A stretch of DNA of 64,000 nt from Auanema rhodensis (GCA_964057225.1 OZ059896.1:18906501-18970500), one strand, 5' to 3'; counted from the first letter of the stretch, positions 1 through 12,208 are shown. The notes: a model not told the origin generated them from the letters alone. Numbers and translations are program-made.

Positions 1-147
1 TTCTCATAAGGTACTAAAATAAAAGTATTATTTCATATTATTATTTTTTCAGACCTAGAATCGATAAAAAAAATTAACTACATTTTAGTGAGTTACTGGG
101 TTGGGTTATACAAATTGTCTAATTTGAATGCGATTTACATGGCCTTG

Positions 148-158
148 TGGCCTAATGG
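148..158 (+). promoter_or_regulatory. Pol III A box of the first tRNA copy
   Basis: TGGCCTAATGG fits the A-box consensus TRGYNNARNNG. It lies at tRNA positions 8-18 in every copy; exceptions are noted at copies 19795 and 47853. Confidence 0.9.
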
Positions 159-191
159 ATAAGGCGTCGGACTTCGGATCCGAAGATTGTA

Positions 192-202
192 GGTTCGAGT
201 CC
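192..202 (+). promoter_or_regulatory. Pol III B box of the first tRNA copy
   Basis: GGTTCGAGTCC is an exact match to the B-box consensus GGTTCGANTCC, at tRNA positions 52-62. Copies 20172, 23945 and 26959 carry changes in it. Confidence 0.92.
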
Positions 203-216
203 TGCCAGGGTCGTTA

Positions 217-222
217 TTTTTT
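217..222 (+). terminator. Pol III terminator (T6) of the first tRNA copy
   Basis: Six T residues start 4 nt after the gene end. Most copies have this T6. Copies at 519, 2782, 4291, 5045, 10324, 12586 and 17908 have T5, and those at 23191 and 30352 have a run of nine. Confidence 0.85.
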
Positions 223-518
223 GTTTTAAAAAAATCATTACCTGATAGTTTACATGTTTTATTCTGTATTATCTCATACAATTGAAAAAAATACTAGCAG
301 TAAAACAAATGCAGTGATAATATTCTCGAGAATGTTCCTATTCAGAGTGAGAAAATATCAAAAATTTCCTGAAGGTTTTCTCAGAAGGTACTGAAATAAA
401 AGTATTATTTCATATTATTATTTTTTCAGACCTAGAATCGAGACCAAAAAAACCACTACATTTTAGTGAGTTACTGGGTTGGGTTATACAAATTGTCTAA
501 TTAGAATGCGATTTACAT

Positions 519-591
519 GGCCTTGTGGCCTAATGGATAAGGCGTCGGACTTCGGATCCGAAGATTGTAGGTTCGAGTCCTGCCAGGGTCG
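519..591 (+). tRNA. tRNA-Arg (TCG)
   Basis: Consensus copy, anticodon 552-554. Followed by a T5 terminator. Next copy at +377. Confidence 0.97.
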
Positions 592-895
592 TTACTTTTT
601 GTTTTAAAAAAATCATTACCTGATAAATTACATGTTTTATTCTGTATTATCTCATACAATTGAAAAAAATACTAGCAATAAAACAAATGCAGTGATAATA
701 TTCTCGAAAATGTTCCTATTCAGAGTGAGAAAATATCAAAAATTTCCCGAAGGTTTTCTCATAAGGTACTAAAATAAAAGTATTATTTCATATTATTATT
801 TTTTCAGACCTAGAATCGATAAAAAAAATCAACTACATTTTAGTGAGTTACTGGGTTGGGTTATACAAATTGTCTAATTTGAATGCGATTTACAT

Positions 896-968
896 GGCCT
901 TGTGGCCTAATGGATAAGGCGTCGGACTTCGGATCCGAAGATTGTAGGTTCGAGTCCTGCCAGGGTCG
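896..968 (+). tRNA. tRNA-Arg (TCG)
   Basis: Consensus copy, anticodon 929-931; next copy at +377. Confidence 0.97.
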
Positions 969-1272
969 TTATTTTTTGTTTTAAAAAAATCATTACCTGA
1001 TAGTTTACATGTTTTATTCTGTATTATCTCATACAATTGAAAAAAATACTAGCAGTAAAACAAATGCAGTGATAATATTCTCGAGAATGTTCCTATTCAG
1101 AGTGCGAAAGTATCAAAAATTTCCCGAAGGTTTTCTCATAAGGTATTAAAATAAAAGTATTATTTCATATTATTATTTTTCCAGACCTAGAATCGATAAA
1201 AAAAATCAAGTACATTTTAGTGAGTTACTGGGTTGGGTTATACAAATTGTCTAATTTGAATGCGATTTACAT

Positions 1273-1345
1273 GGCCTTGTGGCCTAATGGATAAGGCGTC
1301 GGACTTCGGATCCGAAGATTGTAGGTTCGAGTCCTGCCAGGGTCG
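1273..1345 (+). tRNA. tRNA-Arg (TCG)
   Basis: Consensus copy, anticodon 1306-1308; next at +377. Confidence 0.97.
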
Positions 1346-1649
1346 TTATTTTTTGTTTTAAAAAAATCATTACCTGATAGTTTACATGTTTTATTCTGTA
1401 TTATCTCATACAATTGAAAAAAATACTAGCAGTAAAACAAATGCAGTGATAATATTCTCGAGAATGTTCCTATTCAGAGTGCGAAAGTATCAAAAATTTC
1501 CCGAAGGTTTTCTCATAAGGTATTAAAATAAAAGTATTATTTCATATTATTATTTTTCCAGACCTAGAATCGATAAAAAAAATCAAGTACATTTTAGTGA
1601 GTTACTGGGTTGGGTTATACAAATTGTCTAATTTGAATGCGATTTTCAT

Positions 1650-1722
1650 GGCCTTGTGGCCTAATGGATAAGGCGTCGGACTTCGGATCCGAAGATTGTA
1701 GGTTCGAGTCCTGCCAGGGTCG
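1650..1722 (+). tRNA. tRNA-Arg (TCG)
   Basis: Consensus gene, anticodon 1683-1685. The 5' flank reads TTTTCAT, a variant shared only with the copy at 9192. Confidence 0.97.
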
Positions 1723-2026
1723 TTATTTTTTGTTTCAAAAAAATCATTACCTGATAGTTTACATGTTTTATTCTGTATTATCTCATACAATTGAAAAAAA
1801 TACTAGCAGTAAAACAAATGCAGTGATAATATTCTCGAGAATGTTCCTATTCAGAGTGCGAAAGTATCAAAAATTTCCCGAAGGTTCTCTCATAAGGTAT
1901 TAAAATAAAAGTATTATTTCATATTATTATTTTTCCAGACCTAGAATCGATAAAAAAAATCAAGTACATTTTAGTGAGTTACTGGGTTGGGTTATACAAA
2001 TGGTCTAATTTGAATGCGATTTACAT

Positions 2027-2099
2027 GGCCTTGTGGCCTAATGGATAAGGCGTCGGACTTCGGATCCGAAGATTGTAGGTTCGAGTCCTGCCAGGGTCG
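2027..2099 (+). tRNA. tRNA-Arg (TCG)
   Basis: Consensus copy, anticodon 2060-2062. Its 3' flank variant (TTGATTC) is shared with the copy at 3159. Confidence 0.97.
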
Positions 2100-2403
2100 T
2101 TATTTTTTGATTCAAAAAAATCATTACCTGATAGTTTACATGTTTTATTCTGTATTATCTCATACAATTGAAAAAAATACTAGCAGTAAAACAAATGCAG
2201 TGATAATATTCTCGAAAATGTTCCTATTCAGAGTGCGAAAGTATCAAAAATTTCCCGAAGGTTTTCTCATAAGGTACTAAAATAAAAGTATTATTTCATA
2301 TTATTATTTTTTCAGACCTAGAATCGATAAAAAAAATCAACTACATTTTAGTGAGTTACTGGGTTGGGTTATACAAATTGTCTAATTTGAATGCGATTTA
2401 CAT

Positions 2404-2476
2404 GGCCTTGTGGCCTAATGGATAAGGCGTCGGACTTCGGATCCGAAGATTGTAGGTTCGAGTCCTGCCAGGGTCG
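2404..2476 (+). tRNA. tRNA-Arg (TCG)
   Basis: Consensus copy, anticodon 2437-2439; next at +378. Confidence 0.97.
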
Positions 2477-2781
2477 TTATTTTTTGTTTTAAAAAAATCA
2501 TTACCTGATAGTTTACATGTTTTATTCTGTATTATCTCATACAATTGAAAAAAATACTAGCAGTAAAACAAATGCAGTGATAATATTCTCGAGAATGTTC
2601 CTATACAGAGTGAGAAAATATCAAAAATTTCCTGAAGGTTTTCTCAGAAGGTACTGAAATAAAAGTATTATTTCATATTATTATTTTTTCAGACCTAGAA
2701 TCGAGACCAAAAAAACCACTACATTTTAGTGAGTTACTGGGTTGGGTTATACAAATTGTCTAATTAGAATGCGATTTACAT

Positions 2782-2854
2782 GGCCTTGTGGCCTAATGGA
2801 TAAGGCGTCGGACTTCGGATCCGAAGATTGTAGGTTCGAGTCCTGCCAGGGTCG
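2782..2854 (+). tRNA. tRNA-Arg (TCG)
   Basis: Consensus copy, anticodon 2815-2817; T5 terminator. Confidence 0.97.
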
Positions 2855-3158
2855 TTACTTTTTGTTTTAAAAAAATCATTACCTGATAAATTACATGTTT
2901 TATTCTGTATTATCTCATACAATTGAAAAAAATACTAGCAATAAAACAAATGCAGTGATAATATTCTCGAAAATGTTCCTATTCAGAGTGAGAAAATATC
3001 AAAAATTTCCCGAAGGTTCTCTCATAAGGTATTAAAATAAAAGTATTATTTCATATTATTATTTTTCCAGACCTAGAATCGATAAAAAAAATCAAGTACA
3101 TTTTAGTGAGTTACTGGGTTGGGTTATACAAATGGTCTAATTTGAATGCGATTTACAT

Positions 3159-3231
3159 GGCCTTGTGGCCTAATGGATAAGGCGTCGGACTTCGGATCCG
3201 AAGATTGTAGGTTCGAGTCCTGCCAGGGTCG
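3159..3231 (+). tRNA. tRNA-Arg (TCG)
   Basis: Consensus copy, anticodon 3192-3194; flanks match the copy at 2027, three units upstream. Confidence 0.97.
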
Positions 3232-3535
3232 TTATTTTTTGATTCAAAAAAATCATTACCTGATAGTTTACATGTTTTATTCTGTATTATCTCATACAAT
3301 TGAAAAAAATACTAGCAGTAAAACAAATGCAGTGATAATATTCTCGAAAATGTTCCTATTCAGAGTGCGAAAGTATCAAAAATTTCCCGAAGGTTTTCTC
3401 ATAAGGTACTAAAATAAAAGTATTATTTCATATTATTATTTTTTCAGACCTAGAATCGATAAAAAAAATCAACTACATTTTAGTGAGTTACTGGGTTGGG
3501 TTATACAAATTGTCTAATTTGAATGCGATTTACAT

Positions 3536-3608
3536 GGCCTTGTGGCCTAATGGATAAGGCGTCGGACTTCGGATCCGAAGATTGTAGGTTCGAGTCCTGC
3601 CAGGGTCG
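3536..3608 (+). tRNA. tRNA-Arg (TCG)
   Basis: Consensus copy, anticodon 3569-3571; next at +377. Confidence 0.97.
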
Positions 3609-3912
3609 TTATTTTTTGTTTTAAAAAAATCATTACCTGATAGTTTACATGTTTTATTCTGTATTATCTCATACAATTGAAAAAAATACTAGCAGTAAAA
3701 CAAATGCAGTGATAATATTCTCGAAAATGTTCCTATTCAGAGTGCGAAAGTATCAAAAATTTCCCGAAGGTTTTCTCATAAGGTACTAAAATAAAAGTAT
3801 TATTTCATATTATTATTTTTTCAGACCTAGAATCGATAAAAAAAATCAACTACATTTTAGTGAGTTACTGGGTTGGGTTATACAAATTGTCTAATTTGAA
3901 TGCGATTTACAT

Positions 3913-3985
3913 GGCCTTGTGGCCTAATGGATAAGGCGTCGGACTTCGGATCCGAAGATTGTAGGTTCGAGTCCTGCCAGGGTCG
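3913..3985 (+). tRNA. tRNA-Arg (TCG)
   Basis: Consensus copy, anticodon 3946-3948; next at +378. Confidence 0.97.
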
Positions 3986-4290
3986 TTATTTTTTGTTTTA
4001 AAAAAATCATTACCTGATAGTTTACATGTTTTATTCTGTATTATCTCATACAATTGAAAAAAATACTAGCAGTAAAACAAATGCAGTGATAATATTCTCG
4101 AGAATGTTCCTATACAGAGTGAGAAAATATCAAAAATTTCCTGAAGGTTTTCTCAGAAGGTACTGAAATAAAAGTATTATTTCATATTATTATTTTTTCA
4201 GACCTAGAATCGAGACCAAAAAAACCACTACATTTTAGTGAGTTACTGGGTTGGGTTATACAAATTGTCTAATTAGAATGCGATTTACAT

Positions 4291-4363
4291 GGCCTTGTGG
4301 CCTAATGGATAAGGCGTCGGACTTCGGATCCGAAGATTGTAGGTTCGAGTCCTGCCAGGGTCG
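4291..4363 (+). tRNA. tRNA-Arg (TCG)
   Basis: Consensus copy, anticodon 4324-4326; T5 terminator. Confidence 0.97.
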
Positions 4364-4667
4364 TTACTTTTTGTTTTAAAAAAATCATTACCTGATAAAT
4401 TACATGTTTTATTCTGTATTATCTCATACAATTGAAAAAAATACTAGCAATAAAACAAATGCAGTGATAATATTCTCGAAAATGTTCCTATTCAGAGTGA
4501 GAAAATATCAAAAATTTCCCGAAGGTTTTCTCATAAGGTACTAAAATAAAAGTATTATTTCATATTATTATTTTTTCAGACCTAGAATCGATAAAAAAAA
4601 TTAACTACATTTTAGTGAGTTACTGGGTTGGGTTATACAAATTGTCTAATTTGAATGCGATTTACAT

Positions 4668-4740
4668 GGCCTTGTGGCCTAATGGATAAGGCGTCGGACT
4701 TCGGATCCGAAGATTGTAGGTTCGAGTCCTGCCAGGGTCG
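4668..4740 (+). tRNA. tRNA-Arg (TCG)
   Basis: Consensus copy, anticodon 4701-4703; next at +377. Confidence 0.97.
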
Positions 4741-5044
4741 TTATTTTTTGTTTTAAAAAAATCATTACCTGATAGTTTACATGTTTTATTCTGTATTATC
4801 TCATACAATTGAAAAAAATACTAGCAGTAAAACAAATGCAGTGATAATATTCTCGAGAATGTTCCTATTCAGAGTGAGAAAATATCAAAAATTTCCTGAA
4901 GGTTTTCTCAGAAGGTACTGAAATAAAAGTATTATTTCATATTATTATTTTTTCAGACCTAGAATCGATAAAAAAAATTAACTACATTTTAGTGAGTTAC
5001 TGGGTTGGGTTATACAAATTGTCTAATTTGAATGCGATTTACAT

Positions 5045-5117
5045 GGCCTTGTGGCCTAATGGATAAGGCGTCGGACTTCGGATCCGAAGATTGTAGGTTC
5101 GAGTCCTGCCAGGGTCG
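5045..5117 (+). tRNA. tRNA-Arg (TCG)
   Basis: Consensus copy, anticodon 5078-5080; T5 terminator. Confidence 0.97.
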
Positions 5118-5421
5118 TTACTTTTTGTTTTAAAAAAATCATTACCTGATAAATTACATGTTTTATTCTGTATTATCTCATACAATTGAAAAAAATACTA
5201 GCAATAAAACAAATGCAGTGATAATATTCTCGAAAATGTTCCTATTCAGAGTGAGAAAATATCAAAAATTTCCCGAAGGTTTTCTCATAAGGTACTAAAA
5301 TAAAAGTATTATTTCATATTATTATTTTTTCAGACCTAGAATTGATAAAAAAAATCAACTACATTTTAGTGAGTTACTGGGTTGGGTTATACAAATTGTC
5401 TAATTAGAATGCGATTTACAT

Positions 5422-5494
5422 GGCCTTGTGGCCTAATGGATAAGGCGTCGGACTTCGGATCCGAAGATTGTAGGTTCGAGTCCTGCCAGGGTCG
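5422..5494 (+). tRNA. tRNA-Arg (TCG)
   Basis: Consensus copy, anticodon 5455-5457; next at +377. Confidence 0.97.
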
Positions 5495-5798
5495 TTATTT
5501 TTTGTTTTAAAAAAATCATTACCTGATAGTTTACATGTTTTATTCTGTATTATCTCATACAATTGAAAAAAATACTAGCAATAAAACAAATGCAGTGATA
5601 ATATTCTCGAAAATGTTCCTATTCAGAGTGAGAAAATATCAAAAATTTCCCGAAGGTTTTCTCATAAGGTACTAAAATAAAAGTATTATTTCATATTATT
5701 ATTTTTTCAGACCTAGAATCGATAAAAAAAATTAACTACATTTTAGTGAGTTACTGGGTTGGGTTATACAAATTGTCTAATTTGAATGCGATTTACAT

Positions 5799-5871
5799 GG
5801 CCTTGTGGCCTAATGGATAAGGCGTCGGACTTCGGATCCGAAGATTGTAGGTTCGAGTCCTGCCAGGGTCG
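5799..5871 (+). tRNA. tRNA-Arg (TCG)
   Basis: Consensus copy, anticodon 5832-5834; next at +377. Confidence 0.97.
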
Positions 5872-6175
5872 TTATTTTTTGTTTTAAAAAAATCATTACC
5901 TGATAGTTTACATGTTTTATTCTGTATTATCTCATACAATTGAAAAAAATACTAGCAGTAAAACAAATGCAGTGATAATATTCTCGAGAATGTTCCTATT
6001 CAGAGTGCGAAAGTATCAAAAATTTCCCGAAGGTTTTCTCATAAGGTATTAAAATAAAAGTATTATTTCATATTATTATTTTTCCAGACCTAGAATCGAT
6101 AAAAAAAATCAAGTACATTTTAGTGAGTTACTGGGTTGGGTTATACAAATTGTCTAATTTGAATGCGATTTACAT

Positions 6176-6248
6176 GGCCTTGTGGCCTAATGGATAAGGC
6201 GTCGGACTTCGGATCCGAAGATTGTAGGTTCGAGTCCTGCCAGGGTCG
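6176..6248 (+). tRNA. tRNA-Arg (TCG)
   Basis: Consensus copy, anticodon 6209-6211. First member of a two-unit (754-bp) repeat that recurs at 6930 and 7684. Confidence 0.97.
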
Positions 6249-6552
6249 TTATTTTTTGTTTTAAAAAAATCATTACCTGATAGTTTACATGTTTTATTCT
6301 GTATTATCTCATACAATTGAAAAAAATACTAGCAGTAAAACAAATGCAGTGATAATATTCTCGAAAATGTTCCTATTCAGAGTGCGAAAGTATCAAAAAT
6401 TTCCCGAAGGTTTTCTCATAAGGTACTAAAATAAAAGTATTATTACATATTATTATTTTTTCAGACCTAGAATCGATAAAAAAAATCAACTACATTTTAG
6501 TGAGTTACTGGGTTGGGTTATACAAATTGTCTAATTTGAATGCGATTTACAT

Positions 6553-6625
6553 GGCCTTGTGGCCTAATGGATAAGGCGTCGGACTTCGGATCCGAAGATT
6601 GTAGGTTCGAGTCCTGCCAGGGTCG
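6553..6625 (+). tRNA. tRNA-Arg (TCG)
   Basis: Consensus copy, anticodon 6586-6588; second member of the 754-bp dimer. Confidence 0.97.
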
Positions 6626-6929
6626 TTATTTTTTGTTTTAAAAAAATCATTACCTGATAGTTTACATGTTTTATTCTGTATTATCTCATACAATTGAAAA
6701 AAATACTAGCAGTAAAACAAATGCAGTGATAATATTCTCGAGAATGTTCCTATTCAGAGTGCGAAAGTATCAAAAATTTCCCGAAGGTTTTCTCATAAGG
6801 TACTAAAATAAAAGTATTATTTCATATTATTATTTTTTCAGACCTAGAATCGATAAAAAAAATCAACTACATTTTAGTGAGTTACTGGGTTGGGTTATAC
6901 AAATTGTCTAATTTGAATGCGATTTACAT

Positions 6930-7002
6930 GGCCTTGTGGCCTAATGGATAAGGCGTCGGACTTCGGATCCGAAGATTGTAGGTTCGAGTCCTGCCAGGGT
7001 CG
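6930..7002 (+). tRNA. tRNA-Arg (TCG)
   Basis: Consensus copy, anticodon 6963-6965; dimer repeat 2, first member. Confidence 0.97.
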
Positions 7003-7306
7003 TTATTTTTTGTTTTAAAAAAATCATTACCTGATAGTTTACATGTTTTATTCTGTATTATCTCATACAATTGAAAAAAATACTAGCAGTAAAACAAATG
7101 CAGTGATAATATTCTCGAAAATGTTCCTATTCAGAGTGCGAAAGTATCAAAAATTTCCCGAAGGTTTTCTCATAAGGTACTAAAATAAAAGTATTATTAC
7201 ATATTATTATTTTTTCAGACCTAGAATCGATAAAAAAAATCAACTACATTTTAGTGAGTTACTGGGTTGGGTTATACAAATTGTCTAATTTGAATGCGAT
7301 TTACAT

Positions 7307-7379
7307 GGCCTTGTGGCCTAATGGATAAGGCGTCGGACTTCGGATCCGAAGATTGTAGGTTCGAGTCCTGCCAGGGTCG
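7307..7379 (+). tRNA. tRNA-Arg (TCG)
   Basis: Consensus copy, anticodon 7340-7342; dimer repeat 2, second member. Confidence 0.97.
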
Positions 7380-7683
7380 TTATTTTTTGTTTTAAAAAAA
7401 TCATTACCTGATAGTTTACATGTTTTATTCTGTATTATCTCATACAATTGAAAAAAATACTAGCAGTAAAACAAATGCAGTGATAATATTCTCGAGAATG
7501 TTCCTATTCAGAGTGCGAAAGTATCAAAAATTTCCCGAAGGTTTTCTCATAAGGTACTAAAATAAAAGTATTATTTCATATTATTATTTTTTCAGACCTA
7601 GAATCGATAAAAAAAATCAACTACATTTTAGTGAGTTACTGGGTTGGGTTATACAAATTGTCTAATTTGAATGCGATTTACAT

Positions 7684-7756
7684 GGCCTTGTGGCCTAATG
7701 GATAAGGCGTCGGACTTCGGATCCGAAGATTGTAGGTTCGAGTCCTGCCAGGGTCG
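7684..7756 (+). tRNA. tRNA-Arg (TCG)
   Basis: Consensus copy, anticodon 7717-7719; dimer repeat 3, first member. Confidence 0.97.
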
Positions 7757-8060
7757 TTATTTTTTGTTTTAAAAAAATCATTACCTGATAGTTTACATGT
7801 TTTATTCTGTATTATCTCATACAATTGAAAAAAATACTAGCAGTAAAACAAATGCAGTGATAATATTCTCGAAAATGTTCCTATTCAGAGTGCGAAAGTA
7901 TCAAAAATTTCCCGAAGGTTTTCTCATAAGGTACTAAAATAAAAGTATTATTACATATTATTATTTTTTCAGACCTAGAATCGATAAAAAAAATCAACTA
8001 CATTTTAGTGAGTTACTGGGTTGGGTTATACAAATTGTCTAATTTGAATGCGATTTACAT

Positions 8061-8133
8061 GGCCTTGTGGCCTAATGGATAAGGCGTCGGACTTCGGATC
8101 CGAAGATTGTAGGTTCGAGTCCTGCCAGGGTCG
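8061..8133 (+). tRNA. tRNA-Arg (TCG)
   Basis: Consensus copy, anticodon 8094-8096; dimer repeat 3, second member. Confidence 0.97.
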
Positions 8134-8437
8134 TTATTTTTTGTTTTAAAAAAATCATTACCTGATAGTTTACATGTTTTATTCTGTATTATCTCATACA
8201 ATTGAAAAAAATACTAGCAGTAAAACAAATGCAGTGATAATATTCTCGAGAATGTTCCTATTCAGAGTGCGAAAGTATCAAAAATTTCCCGAAGGTTTTC
8301 TCATAAGGTACTAAAATAAAAGTATTATTTCATATTATTATTTTTTCAGACCTAGAATCGATAAAAAAAATCAACTACATTTTAGTGAGTTACTGGGTTG
8401 GGTTATACAAATTGTCTAATTTGAATGCGATTTACAT

Positions 8438-8510
8438 GGCCTTGTGGCCTAATGGATAAGGCGTCGGACTTCGGATCCGAAGATTGTAGGTTCGAGTCCT
8501 GCCAGGGTCG
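8438..8510 (+). tRNA. tRNA-Arg (TCG)
   Basis: Consensus copy, anticodon 8471-8473; next at +377. Confidence 0.97.
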
Positions 8511-8814
8511 TTATTTTTTGTTTTAAAAAAATCATTACCTGATAGTTTACATGTTTTATTCTGTATTATCTCATACAATTGAAAAAAATACTAGCAGTAA
8601 AACAAATGCAGTGATAATATTCTCGAGAATGTTCCTATTCAGAGTGCGAAAGTATCAAAAATTTCCCGAAGGTTTTCTCATAAGGTATTAAAATAAAAGT
8701 ATTATTTCATATTATTATTTTTCCAGACCTAGAATCGATAAAAAAAATCAAGTACATTTTAGTGAGTTACTGGGTTGGGTTATACAAATTGTCTAATTTG
8801 AATGCGATTTACAT

Positions 8815-8887
8815 GGCCTTGTGGCCTAATGGATAAGGCGTCGGACTTCGGATCCGAAGATTGTAGGTTCGAGTCCTGCCAGGGTCG
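8815..8887 (+). tRNA. tRNA-Arg (TCG)
   Basis: Consensus copy, anticodon 8848-8850. It begins the stretch that copies 1273-2980 at an offset of 20 units. Confidence 0.97.
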
Positions 8888-9191
8888 TTATTTTTTGTTT
8901 TAAAAAAATCATTACCTGATAGTTTACATGTTTTATTCTGTATTATCTCATACAATTGAAAAAAATACTAGCAGTAAAACAAATGCAGTGATAATATTCT
9001 CGAGAATGTTCCTATTCAGAGTGCGAAAGTATCAAAAATTTCCCGAAGGTTTTCTCATAAGGTATTAAAATAAAAGTATTATTTCATATTATTATTTTTC
9101 CAGACCTAGAATCGATAAAAAAAATCAAGTACATTTTAGTGAGTTACTGGGTTGGGTTATACAAATTGTCTAATTTGAATGCGATTTTCAT

Positions 9192-9264
9192 GGCCTTGTG
9201 GCCTAATGGATAAGGCGTCGGACTTCGGATCCGAAGATTGTAGGTTCGAGTCCTGCCAGGGTCG
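9192..9264 (+). tRNA. tRNA-Arg (TCG)
   Basis: Consensus gene, anticodon 9225-9227; TTTTCAT 5' flank as at 1650, 7542 bp upstream. Confidence 0.97.
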
Positions 9265-9568
9265 TTATTTTTTGTTTCAAAAAAATCATTACCTGATAGT
9301 TTACATGTTTTATTCTGTATTATCTCATACAATTGAAAAAAATACTAGCAGTAAAACAAATGCAGTGATAATATTCTCGAGAATGTTCCTATTCAGAGTG
9401 CGAAAGTATCAAAAATTTCCCGAAGGTTCTCTCATAAGGTATTAAAATAAAAGTATTATTTCATATTATTATTTTTCCAGACCTAGAATCGATAAAAAAA
9501 ATCAAGTACATTTTAGTGAGTTACTGGGTTGGGTTATACAAATGGTCTAATTTGAATGCGATTTACAT

Positions 9569-9641
9569 GGCCTTGTGGCCTAATGGATAAGGCGTCGGAC
9601 TTCGGATCCGAAGATTGTAGGTTCGAGTCCTGCCAGGGTCG
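9569..9641 (+). tRNA. tRNA-Arg (TCG)
   Basis: Consensus copy, anticodon 9602-9604; next at +377. Confidence 0.97.
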
Positions 9642-9945
9642 TTATTTTTTGTTTCAAAAAAATCATTACCTGATAGTTTACATGTTTTATTCTGTATTAT
9701 CTCATACAATTGAAAAAAATACTAGCAGTAAAACAAATGCAGTGATAATATTCTCGAAAATGTTCCTATTCAGAGTGCGAAAGTATCAAAAATTTCCCGA
9801 AGGTTTTCTCATAAGGTACTAAAATAAAAGTATTATTTCATATTATTATTTTTTCAGACCTAGAATCGATAAAAAAAATCAACTACATTTTAGTGAGTTA
9901 CTGGGTTGGGTTATACAAATTGTCTAATTTGAATGCGATTTACAT

Positions 9946-10018
9946 GGCCTTGTGGCCTAATGGATAAGGCGTCGGACTTCGGATCCGAAGATTGTAGGTT
10001 CGAGTCCTGCCAGGGTCG
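9946..10018 (+). tRNA. tRNA-Arg (TCG)
   Basis: Consensus copy, anticodon 9979-9981; next at +378. Confidence 0.97.
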
Positions 10019-10323
10019 TTATTTTTTGTTTTAAAAAAATCATTACCTGATAGTTTACATGTTTTATTCTGTATTATCTCATACAATTGAAAAAAATACT
10101 AGCAGTAAAACAAATGCAGTGATAATATTCTCGAGAATGTTCCTATACAGAGTGAGAAAATATCAAAAATTTCCTGAAGGTTTTCTCAGAAGGTACTGAA
10201 ATAAAAGTATTATTTCATATTATTATTTTTTCAGACCTAGAATCGAGACCAAAAAAACCACTACATTTTAGTGAGTTACTGGGTTGGGTTATACAAATTG
10301 TCTAATTAGAATGCGATTTACAT

Positions 10324-10396
10324 GGCCTTGTGGCCTAATGGATAAGGCGTCGGACTTCGGATCCGAAGATTGTAGGTTCGAGTCCTGCCAGGGTCG
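10324..10396 (+). tRNA. tRNA-Arg (TCG)
   Basis: Consensus copy, anticodon 10357-10359; T5 terminator. Confidence 0.97.
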
Positions 10397-10700
10397 TTAC
10401 TTTTTGTTTTAAAAAAATCATTACCTGATAAATTACATGTTTTATTCTGTATTATCTCATACAATTGAAAAAAATACTAGCAATAAAACAAATGCAGTGA
10501 TAATATTCTCGAAAATGTTCCTATTCAGAGTGAGAAAATATCAAAAATTTCCCGAAGGTTTTCTCATAAGGTACTAAAATAAAAGTATTATTTCATATTA
10601 TTATTTTTTCAGACCTAGAATTGATAAAAAAAATCAACTACATTTTAGTGAGTTACTGGGTTGGGTTATACAAATTGTCTAATTAGAATGCGATTTACAT

Positions 10701-10772
10701 GGCCTTGTGGCCTAATGGATAAGGCGTCGGACTTCGGATCCGAAGATTGTAGGTTCGAGTCCTGCCAGGTCG
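10701..10772 (+). tRNA. tRNA-Arg (TCG), 1-nt deletion in the acceptor stem
   Basis: Only 72 nt: one G is missing from the 3' acceptor strand (CAGGTC in place of CAGGGTC), which misaligns the seven-pair acceptor stem. Anticodon 10734-10736 and both promoter boxes are intact, so it may be transcribed, but the product is probably defective. Confidence 0.8.
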
Positions 10773-11076
10773 TTATTTTTTGTTTTAAAAAAATCATTAC
10801 CTGATAGTTTACATGTTTTATTCTGTATTATCTCATACAATTGAAAAAAATACTAGCAATAAAACAAATGCAGTGATAATATTCTCGAAAATGTTCCTAT
10901 TCAGAGTGAGAAAATATCAAAAATTTCCCGAAGGTTTTCTCATAAGGTACTAAAATAAAAGTATTATTTCATATTATTTTTTTTTCAGACCTAGAATCGA
11001 TAAAAAAAATCAAATACATTTTAGTGAGTTACTGGGTTGGGTTATACAAATTGTCTAATTTGAATGCGATTTAAAT

Positions 11077-11149
11077 GGCCTTGTGGCCTAATGGATAAGG
11101 CGTCAGACTTCGGATCCGAAGATTGTAGGTTCGAGTCCTGCCAGGGTCG
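11077..11149 (+). tRNA. tRNA-Arg (TCG), G29A variant
   Basis: First copy of the G29A subfamily: the anticodon stem reads TCAGA/TCCGA, giving an A29-C41 mismatch. The 5' flank is AAATGG where most copies have ACATGG. Anticodon 11110-11112. Confidence 0.88.
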
Positions 11150-11454
11150 TTATTTTTTGTTTCAAAACAATCAATACCTGATAGTTTACATGTTTTATTC
11201 TGTATTATCTCATACAATTGAAAAAAATACTAGCAATAAAACAAATTCAGTGATAATATTCTCGAAAATGTTCCTATTCAGAGTGAGAAAATATCTAAAA
11301 TTTCCCGAAGGTTTTCTCATAAGGTACTGAAATAAAAGTATTATTTCATATTATTATTTTTTCAGACCTAGAATCGAGACCAAAAAAACCACTACATTTT
11401 AGTGAGTTACTGGGTTGGGTTATACAAATTGTCTAATAAGAATGCGATTTACAT

Positions 11455-11527
11455 GGCCTTGTGGCCTAATGGATAAGGCGTCGGACTTCGGATCCGAAGA
11501 TTGTAGGTTCGAGTCCTGCCAGGGTCG
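11455..11527 (+). tRNA. tRNA-Arg (TCG)
   Basis: Consensus copy, anticodon 11488-11490; next at +377. Confidence 0.97.
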
Positions 11528-11831
11528 TTATTTTTTGTTTTAAAAAAATCATTACCTGATAAATTACATGTTTTATTCTGTATTATCTCATACAATTGAA
11601 AAAAATACTAGCAATAAAACAAATGCAGTGATAATATTCTCGAAAATGTTCCTATTCAGAGTGAGAAAATATCAAAAATTTCCCGAAGGTTTTCTCATAA
11701 GGTACTAAAATAAAAGTATTATTTCATATTATTATTTTTTCAGACCTAGAATTGATAAAAAAAATCAACTACATTTTAGTGAGTTACTGGGTTGGGTTAT
11801 ACAAATTGTCTAATTAGAATGCGATTTACAT

Positions 11832-11904
11832 GGCCTTGTGGCCTAATGGATAAGGCGTCGGACTTCGGATCCGAAGATTGTAGGTTCGAGTCCTGCCAGG
11901 GTCG
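11832..11904 (+). tRNA. tRNA-Arg (TCG)
   Basis: Consensus copy, anticodon 11865-11867; next at +377. Confidence 0.97.
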
Positions 11905-12208
11905 TTATTTTTTGTTTTAAAAAAATCATTACCTGATAGTTTACATGTTTTATTCTGTATTATCTCATACAATTGAAAAAAATACTAGCAGTAAAACAAA
12001 TGCAGTGATAATATTCTCGAGAATGTTCCTATTCAGAGTGAGAAAATATCAAAAATTTCCCGAAGGTTTTCTCATAAGGTACTAAAATAAAAGTATTATT
12101 TCATATTATTATTTTTTCAGACCTAGAATCGATAAAAAAAATCAACTACATTTTAGTGAGTTACTGGGTTGGGTTATACAAATTGTCTAATTTGAATGCG
12201 ATTTAAAT

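Larger units (their letters stand above)
141..213 (+). tRNA. tRNA-Arg (TCG)
   Basis: Reference consensus copy for the array. Anticodon 174-176 sits in loop CTTCGGA; all four stems pair. Next copy starts 378 bp downstream. Confidence 0.97.
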
